Assembly (NCBI RefSeq): GCF_007655135.1
Contig: NC_045133.1
Location: 27,439,845-27,503,844 of the forward strand
Source: Punica granatum
Lineage: Eukaryota > Streptophyta > Magnoliopsida > Myrtales > Lythraceae
Length of the DNA stretch: 64,000 nucleotides
Direction of reading: 5' to 3'
The notes under the pieces were generated by a model. The model saw nothing but the letters and a program-made list of their open reading frames with translations, was not told the origin of the DNA and searched no databases. The translations under genes were made by a program, and so were the position numbers. Shown piece after piece: positions 1 to 11,786 of this stretch (positions within the stretch are counted from its first letter, which is position 1; each line of letters opens with the position of its first letter).

Positions 1-53
1 TAAATTAGCAATCCTTGGTAGTTCGGCACAGTGGAATTTCTTGGTAGGATATG

Positions 54-508
54 TGACGCAGCATACAACGCGAGTAATCGTCACAGACCCGTTGATTCGC
101 GCACGAATACCGGAACTACGACCTTCTATACCTGTTGATTTTACAAAACCAGGAAATAGACATCAACCTTGAATCAATCCGAGATTGGACAAAACACGAA
201 AGCTCTGAATTTTATTGATAATCTGAAAAGACGACTCTACTCTGTTCAACCCTAGGGTTTACATCACTTAAATAGAATTAAAAATACCTAAATTGCACAA
301 AAGACATAAACTTTTCCTAAAATTATAAAAACGCCTAAATAATATAAAAATGCCCGTTTGAGTCCCTAAACAACCGAATTCGGCCAAAATCTCGTCTTTT
401 CACAGCCAAAGGCTGTGAGTTTTGCTCTGGAGGCCGTTTCCTTCGAGATAGGGTCGTTAGAACCTATTTTTCTCGAAATACCGACTTGTCAGGTCGTCTG
501 TCTCATCA
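54..508 (-). repeat. 3' LTR of the compact element
   Basis: Left-hand LTR, downstream in element orientation. It shares nearly its whole length with 1155-1607, with scattered substitutions and a few small indels, so the insertion is not very recent. Confidence 0.88.
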
Positions 509-1118
509 TTCTCTCATGGGTGAAGAGAATTCGCCCTCGAATTCGCCCTAGGAGTCTAGAGATAAAATCAGCAGCATGATTTTCCCCATGCCCATCGAAG
601 TCAAAATCAAGAATATATTCCATTATCTCAAACTGATAAACGACATTGCTATCAAAAGCTGAACGTGGTCCAGAGCGGGTGCAGTCAAGGTTCCCACTGT
701 CAAGATTCGGCAAACATTCACCGAGATCTCGCAATTCCTTGATAGATTTAGTTATCGTCACCGCTGCCCCAATCCCAATTCCTGTCACAGTCTCCTCCTC
801 CTCATCGAACTTGGGCTCTCCATCGCCTCCCGCTACAAAAAATGCTTCATCGGATGGATCCTCTTCGGAAAACAAAGTCGCGTCCCCTTCAGAATTGAAA
901 TCATACTCGATTTCCTCTCGATCAGGGTCAGAATTCGGATTAGGGTTTCTCCGATTCTGATTCTCCAAAAGTGCAGCCATCTGCTGTGTGAACTACTCCA
1001 TCATACAATCCATCCTCTGCTCCATCCTCTGATTCAGCTGATCTAGCCTCTGCTCCAGATATCGTAGATTTTCACAGTCATGAACATCTTCCACACGATC
1101 CCTCCTCTTGGGCTGCAT
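489..1118 (-). pseudogene. gag-like N-terminal ORF inside the LTR element
   Basis: An ATG at 1118 opens a frame beginning MQPKRRDRVEDVHDC, then a heptad-like stretch rich in L, Q, R and M (LEQRLDQLNQRMEQRMD). A TAG at 995-993 interrupts it after 41 codons, where CAG (Gln) would fit the repeat pattern. The same frame continues for 163 codons from 980 as an acidic, Asp/Glu-rich stretch and ends inside the 3' LTR. The opening resembles the N-terminal coiled part of Ty3/gypsy-type gag polyproteins. No capsid, zinc knuckle, protease, reverse transcriptase or integrase is present, so this is a leftover leader region. Assignment to Ty3/gypsy is inference from that N-terminal style. Confidence 0.6.
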
Positions 1119-1154
1119 CGTTGATCCAAGAACGAACCTGGCTCTGATACTAAC

Positions 1155-1607
1155 TGACGCAGCGTACAACGCGAGTAACCGTCACAGACCCGTTGATTCG
1201 CGCACGAATACCGGAACTACAACCTTCTATACCTGTTGATTCTACGAATACCAAGAAATAGGCATCAAACTCGAATCGATCCGAGATTGGACAAAGCACG
1301 AAAGTTCTGAATTTTATTGATAATCTGAAAAGACGACTCTTTTTTTGCCCTAGGGCTTACAGAAAGCTTAAATAGGGTATTAATAAACCTAAATTGCATA
1401 AAAGAACTAAACTTTTCAAAAATTACAAAAACGCCTAAATAACATAAAAATGCCCGTTTGAGGCTCTAAACAACCGAATTCGGCCAAAATCTCGTCTTTT
1501 CACAGCCAAAGGCTGTGAGTTTTACTCTGGAGGCCGTTTCCTTCGAGATAGGGTCGTCATAACTTATTTTTTTTCAAGTACCGACTTGCCAGGTCGTCTG
1601 CCCATCA
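1155..1607 (-). repeat. 5' LTR of the compact element
   Basis: Right-hand LTR, upstream in element orientation and adjacent to the tRNA-Met-type primer-binding site at about 1140-1153. Confidence 0.88.
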
Positions 1608-1612
1608 ATATA

Positions 1613-2070
1613 ACCTCAGGAACAAGACCATACGCTTCATGCCTACTGATTGTTCAACAGTTTAGGCTACAAGAAGCTACTGTGTAAATAAGATCAATAT
1701 CGCAATCGAGCATATTTCGCGATGATATCAGTACAAACATGTGCACGCGTATATAGATGTATATGAAAGTACATATTTTACAAAATCTATACAAAGATTT
1801 TGATGCAGGTATAAACTAAAACTTAACGTTATATCTTTTGGATTGAAAAACTGTTCATGCATGAGCTTTCAATGATTATTGTGTCGGACATGATAATTCC
1901 CCGTGTTAATATACATAATTGAAGCAAAATTTGCTGCTATGGAAAATCATCAAACATTACCCCAATACTCAACCGGATGGTTCAGGATTAACAATTAATT
2001 GGTCTACATCCAGGGATGGATCTGTGTTCAAAAGGAGTGGGGTATAGTGCGTTAGGAACTGGACACTTTG
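1613..2070 (+). repeat. protease 3'-flank repeat, copy A
   Basis: Begins with the protease tail and continues into non-coding flank with landmarks such as TTCATGCATGAGCTTTCAA (about 1853) and GGAAAATCATCAAAC (about 1941). The same order of landmarks occurs at 4085-4495 and, more diverged, at 4496-4865. Confidence 0.8.
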
Positions 2071-2371
2071 ACTAAGTAGTTCCTTTTCTTTTTCGTTAGG
2101 TTGACGGGCCAAGGTCCAATGGAAACTAAAGAGTACAGAAACATGGTGCAGCAAACCAAAAGATATCGCCTAACAACAAATTATCTAAGCCGTTAGGAAC
2201 GAAAATTTCATAAAAAGCACCGCAATGATCCCAATGAACCATCAATTGCATTTATTGATCTTTATCGAAAATAATTTAATATTTTAAAATTTTAAAAAAT
2301 TGAGAAAATTCATTATGAAACAAAGCGTTCTGAGATCATCTGACCGGATCCAATTCGCACATGGTTTTCAC

Positions 2372-2430
<59 letters not shown>
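2372..2430. repeat. (TA)n(GA)n microsatellite
   Basis: About 13 TA units run directly into about 16 GA units, 300 bases upstream of the protease pseudogene start. Confidence 0.97.
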
Positions 2431-2432
<2 letters not shown>

Positions 2433-2664
2433 ACAATTGATTTCTTTAAAAATCTCGGGCATACGTTAATTCAGTGAACTGTGCATTAATTCCAACTTCT
2501 CTTGCAAAGGAAAATGCAAAAATTTACCCTAGGATTAATTAGATATGCTACATTATTACAGAACAGCTCATTTTCATCATTACTGTTTTCTTTCTTTATT
2601 TTTTGGGTGGACATTAATGTTTTCTCTTTTTACTTCCTGCCATTTAAAACTTCTAGTGTGTGTG

Positions 2665-2674
2665 TATATATATT
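2665..2674 (+). promoter_or_regulatory. TATA box of the aspartic protease pseudogene
   Basis: TATATATATT lies 65 bases before the ATG at 2739, a normal plant TATA-to-start distance with a short leader. Inferred from position and composition only. Confidence 0.45.
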
Positions 2675-2738
2675 ATGTATAAGCTCATCAACTTCCTTGA
2701 TCACTCATTATTCAAGAGATCAGTCAGTTCTTGAAGTC

Positions 2739-4085
2739 ATGGCCCTTCCATCCAAATTTCACCAATCTCTATCATTTCCATTAGTAATCATATTTATAGC
2801 AGTCAGTCATCTACATTATTCCTTGTCTTCGGCAATATCGGCGGTTCTGGATGGAGGCTTCAGTGTCAAACTCATTCACCGGGACTCCTCTCCCAAGTCC
2901 CCTTAAAACAACCCTGCTGAGAGTCCTTCAAATCGTATGAAGAAAGCTTTAAGGTGTCCCATTGTAAGGGCCAGCCGTCTCAGCTCCATGATTGGAAATC
3001 CTAGGACTCGATTACCGGCCCCTCGGTTCTCTCTGTCTGGAGATGGGGAATACCTATTGAATATCTCCATCGGAACCCCACCTATCCAACTCATCAGTAT
3101 CATGGACACTGGCAGTGATCTAACATGGACCCAGTGCAAGTACTGCACCCGATGCTTTAGTCTGCAGACTCCACTTTTTAACCCAAATAAGTCCTCGACT
3201 TATGCTAGTGTGTCTTGCAACTCAAAGGAGTGCAGGTTGGTGCCCAACACCGAGTGTGATGAAGTTCAAGGATGGAAGTGTGCCTACTGGATTATTTATG
3301 GTGATGGATCATTTTCTAGAGGTCCAGTGGCTACATAGACGTTCACCTTCGACTCAATCTCGGGCCGTCCTGTTTCATTCCCCAGAATGTTATTCGGGTC
3401 TGGCTTCAGGAACCAGGAGTACTACGAAGATATAAGGACTGGAATCATCAGGATTGGAGGTAGCGCAATCTGCTTTGCATCCCAACTGGGCCAGTACATC
3501 GATGATAACCAATTCTCATACTGCTTGGGAAATCCGAGCATGAGCCAGAAGTCGAGCAAGTTGAATTTTGGTAGCAATGCTGTGGATTCAGGTCCCGGGA
3601 CAGTCTCTATTCCATTCAAGTTCGGATCCGGTGCCTACTACTACCTATATTTCAAGGGTTCCACCGTCTCTAACAAAACGATCAAGTTCACGGGCGCATC
3701 ATCAGGCTCGTCTTCACTCCAGGAAACATTAATAAAGATTCAAGCATCCTAATATCGTCAATGTCTGAGATTCTACCATGAGATCGAATACACAGTTAAA
3801 TCAATAACCAAGCTACGACAAGTGCACGATCCTCGAGGGTGGGGACTTCTTTGCTTCCAGACTAAGACTGACCTCAAAGTACCGATTCTTACACTGCACT
3901 TCGAAGGCGGAGACATCATTTTGGGTCCTCGTAATATTTTTAGTAGGGTCTCAAAAACTGTAATGTGCTTCAATTTTGTACCTACCGATGGACTAGCAAT
4001 CATTGGTAACTCGGCACCGCAGAATTTCTTGGTAGGATATGACCTCAGGAACAAGACCATACACTTCAAGCCTACCGATTGTTGA
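2739..4085 (+). pseudogene. CDR1/nepenthesin-type aspartic protease, intronless, broken
   Basis: Full-length (449 codons) relic of a secreted A1-family aspartic protease, with the intronless layout common in the CDR1 subgroup. The N-terminus looks like a signal peptide (hydrophobic to about residue 30), followed by the propeptide motif LIHRDSSPKSP. The first active site DTGSDLTWTQC is intact at about residue 123, and the flap region GDGSFSRG and the C-terminal NFLVGYDL..KTIHFKPTDC are recognisable. Damage: TAA at 2904-2906; TAG at 3336-3338, where relatives usually carry Glu; an apparent one-base loss near 3721 and an apparent one-base gain near 3768 that together restore frame; and a second active site that reads DSSIL instead of the usual DSGTT. 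Intact relatives act in the apoplast, for example in defence signalling. Loss of function is clear, and overall similarity suggests recent death. Confidence 0.88.
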
Positions 4086-4495
4086 ACAGTTTAGGCTGCA
4101 ACAAGCCAATAATAACGTGTAATTTTAGATCAATATCACAATGAGCATATTGGGAGATGATATCGGTACAAATATGTGCACCTGTATAAAGACGCATATG
4201 AAAGAACATATTTTACAAATCTATACAAAGATTATATTGTGATGCAGATATAAACTAAAAAATGACATGACATGATGACATATTTTGGATTGAAAAACCG
4301 TTCATGCATGAGCTTTCAACTATGATTGTGTCGGACATGAAGATTCCCCATGTTAGTATACCTAATCGAAGAAAATTTTGCTGTTATGGAAAATCATCAA
4401 ACGTTACTCCAATGATCGACCAAATGAGATTAACAGATAAGTGGTCTACCAGCAGGGTTGGATCTGTTTTCGAAAGGAGTGGAATCAGCAGTTAG
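4085..4495 (+). repeat. protease 3'-flank repeat, copy B
   Basis: Directly follows the pseudogene stop and matches copy A (1613-2070) almost landmark for landmark, including the block ending GATCTGTTTTCGAAAGGAGTGG. Confidence 0.8.
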
Positions 4496-4865
4496 GCTGG
4501 TGATTGTGCAACAGTCTAGGCTGCAACAAGCTAATGTATAATTGAGATCAATATCACAATCGACATATTTCAAGTATGATACCAGTACAAATACACTCAC
4601 GTGTATGTAGATGCAAACGGAAGTACGAATTTGACAAAAACTATACAAAAATACGTGAGTCGGATATACTAAAAGTTGACGTTTTATCTTTATAGATATA
4701 AAAAAAGTAGTTAATGCGTGAGCTCGCAACGTTAATTGCGTCATGCATGAAGTTTCCCCATGTTAATATACCTAATCAAAGCAAGATTTGTTACTATAGG
4801 AACTCATCAGACTTACTCCAAGAGTCGACCAGAGATGGTTTATGATTAACAATCTATCCGCAAGG
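4496..4865 (+). repeat. protease 3'-flank repeat, copy C (no coding part)
   Basis: Starts GCTGGTGATTGTGCAACAGTCTAGG, which corresponds to the stop-codon region of copies A and B, and runs through the same landmarks in diverged form. Only the tail of the duplication unit is present; no protease coding sequence precedes it. Confidence 0.75.
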
Positions 4866-6837
4866 GGTCTTTATAGAACCATATGTCATCCTGATAGAAA
4901 GAGGAATTGCACCTTTTGGGTACATTCAGTTGGGCCTAGGCCCAATAAATTCAACTGAAAGGCCCAGCAAACACCTCCGGCCTGCTCCTAATGATGTTCG
5001 TTCGTAGTTTGGTAGTGTAAGTATTCTAACATGCACGTTGATATGCATACTCATACATATCAAAACAACGAAGCCAATGTGCGAGATGAAATTAGTTCAA
5101 ATAATCGACTGAAGAGATCTTCGTGTTTTCACCTAATAAATAAATAAATCAGGTGATTTCTGCAGTGCTCATCTGAATCTTCTACTTCCATGGAAAAGTC
5201 AAATTCATGATCTTAATCATTTCCAATTTGCAAGTCCCATTGCCATTTCTCACCACATAAAGAAAAGGGATAGATGAGAGTCAATTCCGGGGGGCATATA
5301 GTTAATTATTTTGTTCGTTCGTGTTAGAATGAATTGATTAATGTATAATAAGGGGGGTTATATATACGAAAATGAAATATTTAATATTAGTTTGCAATGG
5401 ATAGGCCATCAAAATCTTCTTACCAAGAAAAATCTGAATGGCCATTACTTCTCTAAACAGCTGGACCAATAGCATTCAGCCACATCAGCAAGAATCAATT
5501 TCTCGAAAGACAGTCCGTCCCTAGATCACATGCCAATATATAATTGTGTAACACGAATAATGCCAAAATAGATAGATTATAATATGCAAGTTGCAAGCCA
5601 AATTCAGTTGGTTAGTAGGATGAGTCCCCATCAGAATAAACAAAACCCATCGATTAAAAAGAAAAGCTAAAAGTAGATAAACCGAGAGATTATTATCATT
5701 ATTAAATCAATAATTAAGTTGTAACATAGGGTTACAAATTAAGTCGGGTTATCCTTAAGTAGTCTAAGGATCTCCCCCTCTACTCGCGTTCGGAAACTCA
5801 CTCGCCTATCACACACACACGCTAAACTTATTCATCGAAATCTCTTTTTTCAAACTTGTCGTATATGTAAAGAGAAACTCATGAGAACACGCTACGGGAT
5901 CTGATCTGGATAATAACCGATACAACTTGCCGAGAGAATCAGAATCTGCATGCGCTGCCCATGGATTCCCTAACAACAAGCAGTGTTTTCAACCCCGTTT
6001 GCCTTTTGCTATCTTCCTCTTCGTCCTCCTCAAGTAATGTAAACAGAAGCCGTATATATATTTATATGTCATCTAATACAAGCCGTCCATATTTTCCCAT
6101 TTGCTGCCGCGGGAAGTAAAAGGTATGGGTAATGCGTTAGGATCCGCACACTTTGCTGCGCTCTGGGCCACAGACTCCCCTCACCTGAGCCTATCCACAT
6201 CTAATCTGGGGCCCACGGCCCATACCAAGAACTATTAAAAAAGCTTCAAGGAAGAGAAAGTCAGTCGGATGGGTGGATGGATAATGACATTGATATGATA
6301 TGCACATTCCACAGCTTCCGGGTCTCGGTCTGCATTCAGAGAACCTACCCTCACCTTCGCCTTCACCTTCCCTCCACATCGATCTCCCTCCAAAAGAAAT
6401 TGTTTTCAATTTAACGAAATTTGCGCGTACCGATCTGGAAAAGAATCCTGTCGACGTACATTTCACGAAGAGAAATGACTGTTTGCACAAACTTGTAAAA
6501 GGGTGTACGTGTCTTTGCACGAAATCGAAAAGAATTTCCCCCGTGACAGAGATTAAGGCCTAGTACCGCTGCAAAGTGCAAACCTTCTATGGGGAATCGC
6601 TGGACTCGTTGAATAGGTAAGAGGCAGTGTGGTAAATGCCCGTCAATATCAAATTTTGCAAATCTGAGACTTGGCTTCTAATAAAGTTACACAGTGATAC
6701 CATCATTACTTTCCTTTCAAATGTTTAATTCGTACGTTGCATCATAAATGGATAGTAAAAATATTAATTACTTATTAAAAAGTTGCAATGAAAGTATCAA
6801 GTGTCCGTGACTTCCTCATGTTAAAATTTTCATAAAT
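4866..6837. other. gene-free spacer
   Basis: AT-rich sequence without a supported gene. A 51-codon ATG frame near 5962 with a serine run matches no family I know. A run of GGCCCA-type motifs lies around 4930-4980. Confidence 0.5.
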
Positions 6838-7152
6838 TCTAAGCTTCGTTTGCTTTTTGAGTAAAATGTATTACTCAATCCAACTCAATTTTATTATTCT
6901 TTACAAATTCAACAGCATGATTATTATTTTTTTATTTTTTATTTAATTTAATAATAAATTTTATCACATACTTTTTTTCTAATCATTTTTATAATTAATT
7001 TTTAACTCATAATAATTTTTAATAATTAATTTTTTTATCTATTTATATATATATATATATATAACCTTATATATTAATATATTTACTAATATTTATAATC
7101 ATTATATAAAATCAAAATAAATTTATTGAAGTCGAAAACCAAACGGAAGATT
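6838..7152. mobile_element. MITE-like foldback element
   Basis: The ends form imperfect terminal inverted repeats: CTTCGTTTGCTTTTTGAG at 6844 is mirrored by GTCGAAAACCAAACGGAAG at 7131-7149. The interior is almost pure A/T with a (TA)n run at 7041-7062 and no coding capacity. The GTTTG-type ends and CTCAA-rich interior resemble the larger element at 52963-53455, so they may be one family. No clear target duplication was found. Confidence 0.55.
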
Positions 7153-7377
7153 GGTAATTGTTTTAAAATGATATAGATAGGACTGAGGAAACTGACCGTG
7201 TATTTATTATATTCGGGAGTTTGTGGCCACAAACTTTTGCTGACCAGAAAAAAGTCAGCTTCTGTTGACGCGCACACCGCCTAGGAATGGGGAATCTGGG
7301 GCGGCTCTATTCTATTCCGTTCCCACTCGATTCCCCACTCCGACTGACATGGAATCTACAGCGTGCCAGGTGTTGCC

Positions 7378-7398
7378 TTCACGTGGGCGCGCCACGTC
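7378..7398. promoter_or_regulatory. head-to-head ACGT-core (G-box/ABRE) pair
   Basis: CACGTGGGCGCGCCACGTC contains a G-box (CACGTG) and a second CCACGT core in opposite orientation around a GCGCG centre. Such cores bind bZIP and bHLH factors. No gene start was found close by, so the target is unknown. Confidence 0.35.
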
Positions 7399-8432
7399 AG
7401 CAGCAGACACACACTTCGAATGGAGTATCGTCCACGTTTTGGCCACATGCTCATGCTCGGCTTGCTCGAAGGAACATAAAATACAATAGAAATAAGAAAA
7501 TGCCCATCTAACCATTCATCTATAACAATTCAATTCGAAGTTCTTGTGATCCAATCATTTGAAATCTTCCCCCGCACCTCATGTAGTTCAAGGAATTGAT
7601 GTACCGGAGTTGTTGCCGATTCAGTCGAACTGCTCTTGCCTCGTAATTGGTAGGTAAAAAAGAAAGAATAGATTGTGAATCTAACATACAATGTCTTTAT
7701 GTGGGATAGTTATTGGGTGATTCTATGTTATTACGCGATATGAGGAAGTACCAATCAAATTTCATGAAATTAGTGATTCGATATTAATCACACGAATAAT
7801 TGCTATGATTATTCTTCGATAAATAATTTCTATTAATTCTTTCTCAACACGTCATTTGAGGTAAAATGATTTAAAATTTTCATCTTTATATGTTGCAACA
7901 CATAATAATCACTTGAGCCATTCAAACTTGAAAAATGAATGCCGGGTATCGAGGCTATTGCGTGGTAGAATTAAATGATACATCTAACATCTTCCACCAC
8001 ATGTATGTTCAACTTCTTATCGATTGTCACCGCTTATCTCCCAAACTATTCATGCATTTATTTCATGTGGTTCAACCTATGATTGCAATGGTCATTTGTT
8101 TATTTTTCTTTATTTTAAAACACGTAGTCCAAGTTGCCCTTTTAAATTTGGTTTATGGACGTCCGATTTCGAGGAATAAAAAAAGGATTAAAAAAAAGAA
8201 AATATTATACATCATTGGATAAAATCAATTTATAAATTAACTTTTTTTTGCTTGAAATTTATAAATTAACTTTCAATCTACTTCTTGTGCACGTTCTCTT
8301 AGTTTGTGTCAAATCTATCGAGTTCAACTAGAGATGGCCATCTACCTGATTTAATCGTGAACGAAAGAAAAATATAAGTGAAAAATGTAAATTTTCAATT
8401 TATATCATGAAGCTGTATGTCCACATCATAAC

Positions 8433-8467
<35 letters not shown>
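8433..8467. repeat. (ATA)n microsatellite
   Basis: About twelve uninterrupted ATA units; they create an artefactual poly-Tyr frame on the minus strand. Confidence 0.95.
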
Positions 8468-8469
<2 letters not shown>

Positions 8470-11400
8470 TAGTAATGATAATTTACACTAACATTATTCA
8501 TTCCTTTATTTAGTAATTGATCAAATGTCTCATCCATTAAAAATGGGATGAGAGAGGTAAATGAAAATTGTGGATAGAGATTAGCGCCCATAAAGCCAAA
8601 TTATTAAATTAAATTAAATATATCTTGGGAGACCGAAAGAAGAGCGCGGGCGGTAAGAAGGGGCCCGGGAGGGATGGGATAAAACGCGAGGAGGTGGGGC
8701 CCATGTGACACGTCAGGGGCTGGATCACGGGCTCAGGTTGGAGTCACGTGGGCTTTGGGGGCCGTTGTGGACTGGAATCCGCCACGTAGGCAAGCCCGGA
8801 ATCTCCTCCCTCCATGTCTTTTAAACGGTGGAAGTGACTATGACTCCTCCTCCCTCATCCAAAATGACTCGCCATCTCTCTCATCACAAGATCATCCCCC
8901 CCTTCCCTTCCATGGGAAAATATCTTCTCGATTATATACATTTGATGAATGATTATCATTAAATTAGAGTGGTCGTAAATTAATCATACCAGCTAAGGCA
9001 GATAAAGACAAAATTAAAATATTAACGATTATTTTGTTTTCACTTGGAGATAATTTTGAGTATCTCTTTGATAGATTTTTGCTTCGAATATCCCTGATAT
9101 AATTTATATACATACATAAAAGTTGAAGTGCAACATAAGTAGTCCATAATTGAGCTTCCCTTCAAATTTTCATAAATCACAATGTAACAAATGTCATATT
9201 ATTATCGAATTGCATCACTCGTAAAACTCTAAAAATCATTAGTTATGCTTATATAACATCATCACTTCACTAGATATAAGCAAAAATAATTTTCTATCCT
9301 CGTGAATTATGAGGAGCTCCATCTTTTGTTGATAGTACGAAAATATTATTTAGCTCATTATTCTGTAAGACATTTATGAATATGTTCTAAATATGATTAG
9401 CAAGAGATAAACCTTTAATTAAACATATACGTCGCAAAAAAATAAAAAGATAAAACGACTAATTTCATAATTAAGATGAAGCTCTGCTAACGTAGTCATG
9501 GGCGGCGAACACCTCTATTAATAAGGTGACGACGAATATTTTTTACGTTTACCTACAAGCCTGTTTACAAATGTAGTCATAATTCTTTTCAATGAGTATC
9601 ATGCCTCTCGACGGTACGAACGAGCCTTTCATATTTTTTTTCCCGAGTAATGAGCCTTTCATCTAGTTTACTCTAAATAGGATAAACTCGATTGGATTGA
9701 TTTAATATGGATGTAGTATGTAACAAGCATAACTCGGGGATCACTAAAGTGGAGACTTGATAAGAACACTTCAATAACTTGGACTTGGTTGTCTCAATAC
9801 CTAATATTCTCTCCTCGCATAAAAGATTCCACACGTTTTCTCGAATAATAGTGGTCCGCAGCTTTGGTAATTATTATAATATAATCCCATCCATAATCTC
9901 GATGACGAGTCTAATTAGTTCATGAGCAAAGAAAAATTAACGTTCCAGCTCAAAGCCACGTGCCAAGAATGGAGCCTCTGCTGAGGATCATTTCTTTAAT
10001 GATGATTTTTTATTTATTCGGTTATAGTTATTTTTCTACAACGTTTTTTTATCCGTTAGAAGCGGCAGAATTTAATTTCATTGGTAAAATTCCAAGGTGG
10101 ACCAGCTTCCACGTGGCCGACAGAGAGTGGAAGGTGGCGGGGGAACGTGCCCACCTCCGTACCTCCGGGAACGCCACCGGCTCACCGGTCCGCCGCCTGT
10201 TCACTATTCCGAGAAAGCTAGCAGGAAATCCGCCCGACGGGTAAGAGATTTTTGTCTTTAACAAGGTGATTCAAATACCCCTACAAAAAACAAAAAACAA
10301 AAAAAACCGCTTTTTTCCTTTCTTTTTTTTGTTATGAGATGTGAGGGAGTTTGTCAATCATTAAATATTCGATGGATGTTACTCATTCACGATTGTATAA
10401 CAATCAATTAAAATATCTGAATGTGAGAATTTATAAAATCATTGTAAGGTCAATTTCTCAAATTCAACAATTATAATTAGATACTAGGAAAGGGGTTCGC
10501 GCGATGCGGCTGATCTCCAAAAAAAAATTCTGTCGATAATATTTTGACAGGATAGAAGTGCGAGAAATGATATTGAAAAGTATAAAATATTAATAAATTA
10601 TTATTGTCTGACTTATTTTAAAATTAATATAACACTTCAAATTTGCAATTGTCTTAATTTAGTAAACATATGGACGTGCGGCAAAAAAATGAGAAACTTA
10701 TTGGATGATATGATAAGCAAAGTATAAAAAGGATTTATATGAAATATTAAATATAGTGATTAAACAATATCTACATAGAAAGGAGAAAATTATACACATA
10801 TAAAAGATATAATTAATTTTGCAATGATTAAAATACATTGATTCGTGCTTTAAAGCTATAATTATACCAAATCTATTTATATTACGCATAGAATTGCCAC
10901 TTAATAATTCTTGCTAATTCTTCTACATTAAGTACCAGATATTTTTTTTATATGTTATTATTGCAACTTGTTTTTAGTGCAATATATTTGATTTGATCCT
11001 CAACACCTATTGACAAGTAATATTAGGTTAGGATGTACTTGAATGTCAGGATGATTCTTTTATTTAGAAATAAAAAGAAAAAAAATTATCGAGTGCATTA
11101 TTGTATTGAAAAGATGCATCATATTATAATAATACTACAACCTATAAATACAAGCTATTATACTTATTATAATATTTCTTAAGTACAAATTTAATTATAA
11201 ATTATAATATTAAGTAACACACACTTAATTTTTGCTCAGAATGAGCTTAGGTCGAGCACCGAAGCATGTTTCGGAAAATGTTTTAACTTTAATACTGTGG
11301 AAGAAGTCACGGTGTTAATATGTTGATAAAGCATAAGCTCTTAGTAAAATCCTTCTTTTCAAGGTGACATATGGAATAGCTTCAACCTATTGGTTCAAAT

Positions 11401-11786
11401 AAATTGTTATTCAGTGTCAACTACTAGACCAAACATTTTGATTAGTTAAACGAAATGGAGCCCAGTAAATGGATCATAGTTGGAATATTAATAAGGGGCG
11501 TCAAGAGTAGTACTTGTGTCTTTTCAACCTTGAGCGATAACGAACCTTATTTCCGTCGAGAACCTTATTTTCATCGAGAACGTGTATCACTGTATTAATA
11601 TTCGATTTTTTCGTCGACGAAAAAACGAAAGAAAAATCCCTGAAAGAAAATATCGTTACAACTTGCTTCCTCCCTACCTCCTTCCCCTTCTTCTTCCTCT
11701 TCCTCTTCAAGATTTAACTCTCATTTTTCACAGAACGGTCGACTTGACCTTCATTCCGTAGGAGAGAGCCCTCTAAAGAGTCAGTA

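Larger units (their letters stand above)
54..1607 (-). mobile_element. compact LTR retrotransposon (TRIM/LARD-like) with both LTRs
   Basis: Two direct repeats, 54-508 and 1155-1607, are closely similar over about 450 bases and flank a 646-base interior. Read on the minus strand the LTRs start TGATG and end GCGTCA. Next to the right-hand (5') LTR, at about 1140-1153, lies a primer-binding site like the one complementary to plant initiator tRNA-Met (TAGTATCAGAGCC against TGGTATCAGAGCC). Next to the left-hand (3') LTR is a short purine tract (GAGAGAA on the minus strand, 509-515). The flanks ATATG (49-53) and ATATA (1608-1612) are a 5-base target duplication with one change; removing the element plus one copy restores the protease sequence. 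There is no pol region, so it is non-autonomous. Confidence 0.9.
1..1640 (+). pseudogene. 3' end of an upstream aspartic protease copy, split by an LTR element
   Basis: Bases 1-53 read, in the frame starting at base 3, as the C-terminal stretch of a plant A1 aspartic protease (around LAILGSSAQWNFLVGY). The same stretch occurs at 3989-4041 in the neighbouring protease copy. The reading breaks at base 53 where an LTR element begins and resumes after it at 1608 with the continuation LRNKTIRF..PTDC. The stop that follows PTDC in the neighbour (TGA) is TCA here, so the frame would run three codons further to TAG. Most of this copy lies before the window. It is a tandem duplicate of the 2739-4085 gene and cannot make a normal C-terminus while the insertion is present. 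Confidence 0.8.
7153..11786. other. gene-free spacer with G-box/ABRE patches upstream of the BBX gene
   Basis: No supported coding region. Three GC-richer patches stand out against AT-rich surroundings: 7260-7400, 8640-8830 and 10090-10240, each carrying ACGT-core motifs. Long poly-A/T tracts and an (ATA)n run at 8433-8467 are also present. The last 280 bases before the ATG at 11787 are pyrimidine-rich, as in many plant leaders. Confidence 0.5.

Noticed and set aside
5962..6114. 51-codon ATG frame with a serine run
   Set aside because: No homologous family recognised, no splice partner, ends in TA-repeat-derived residues.
8400..8591. Poly-Tyr frame
   Set aside because: Produced by the (ATA)n microsatellite at 8433-8467.
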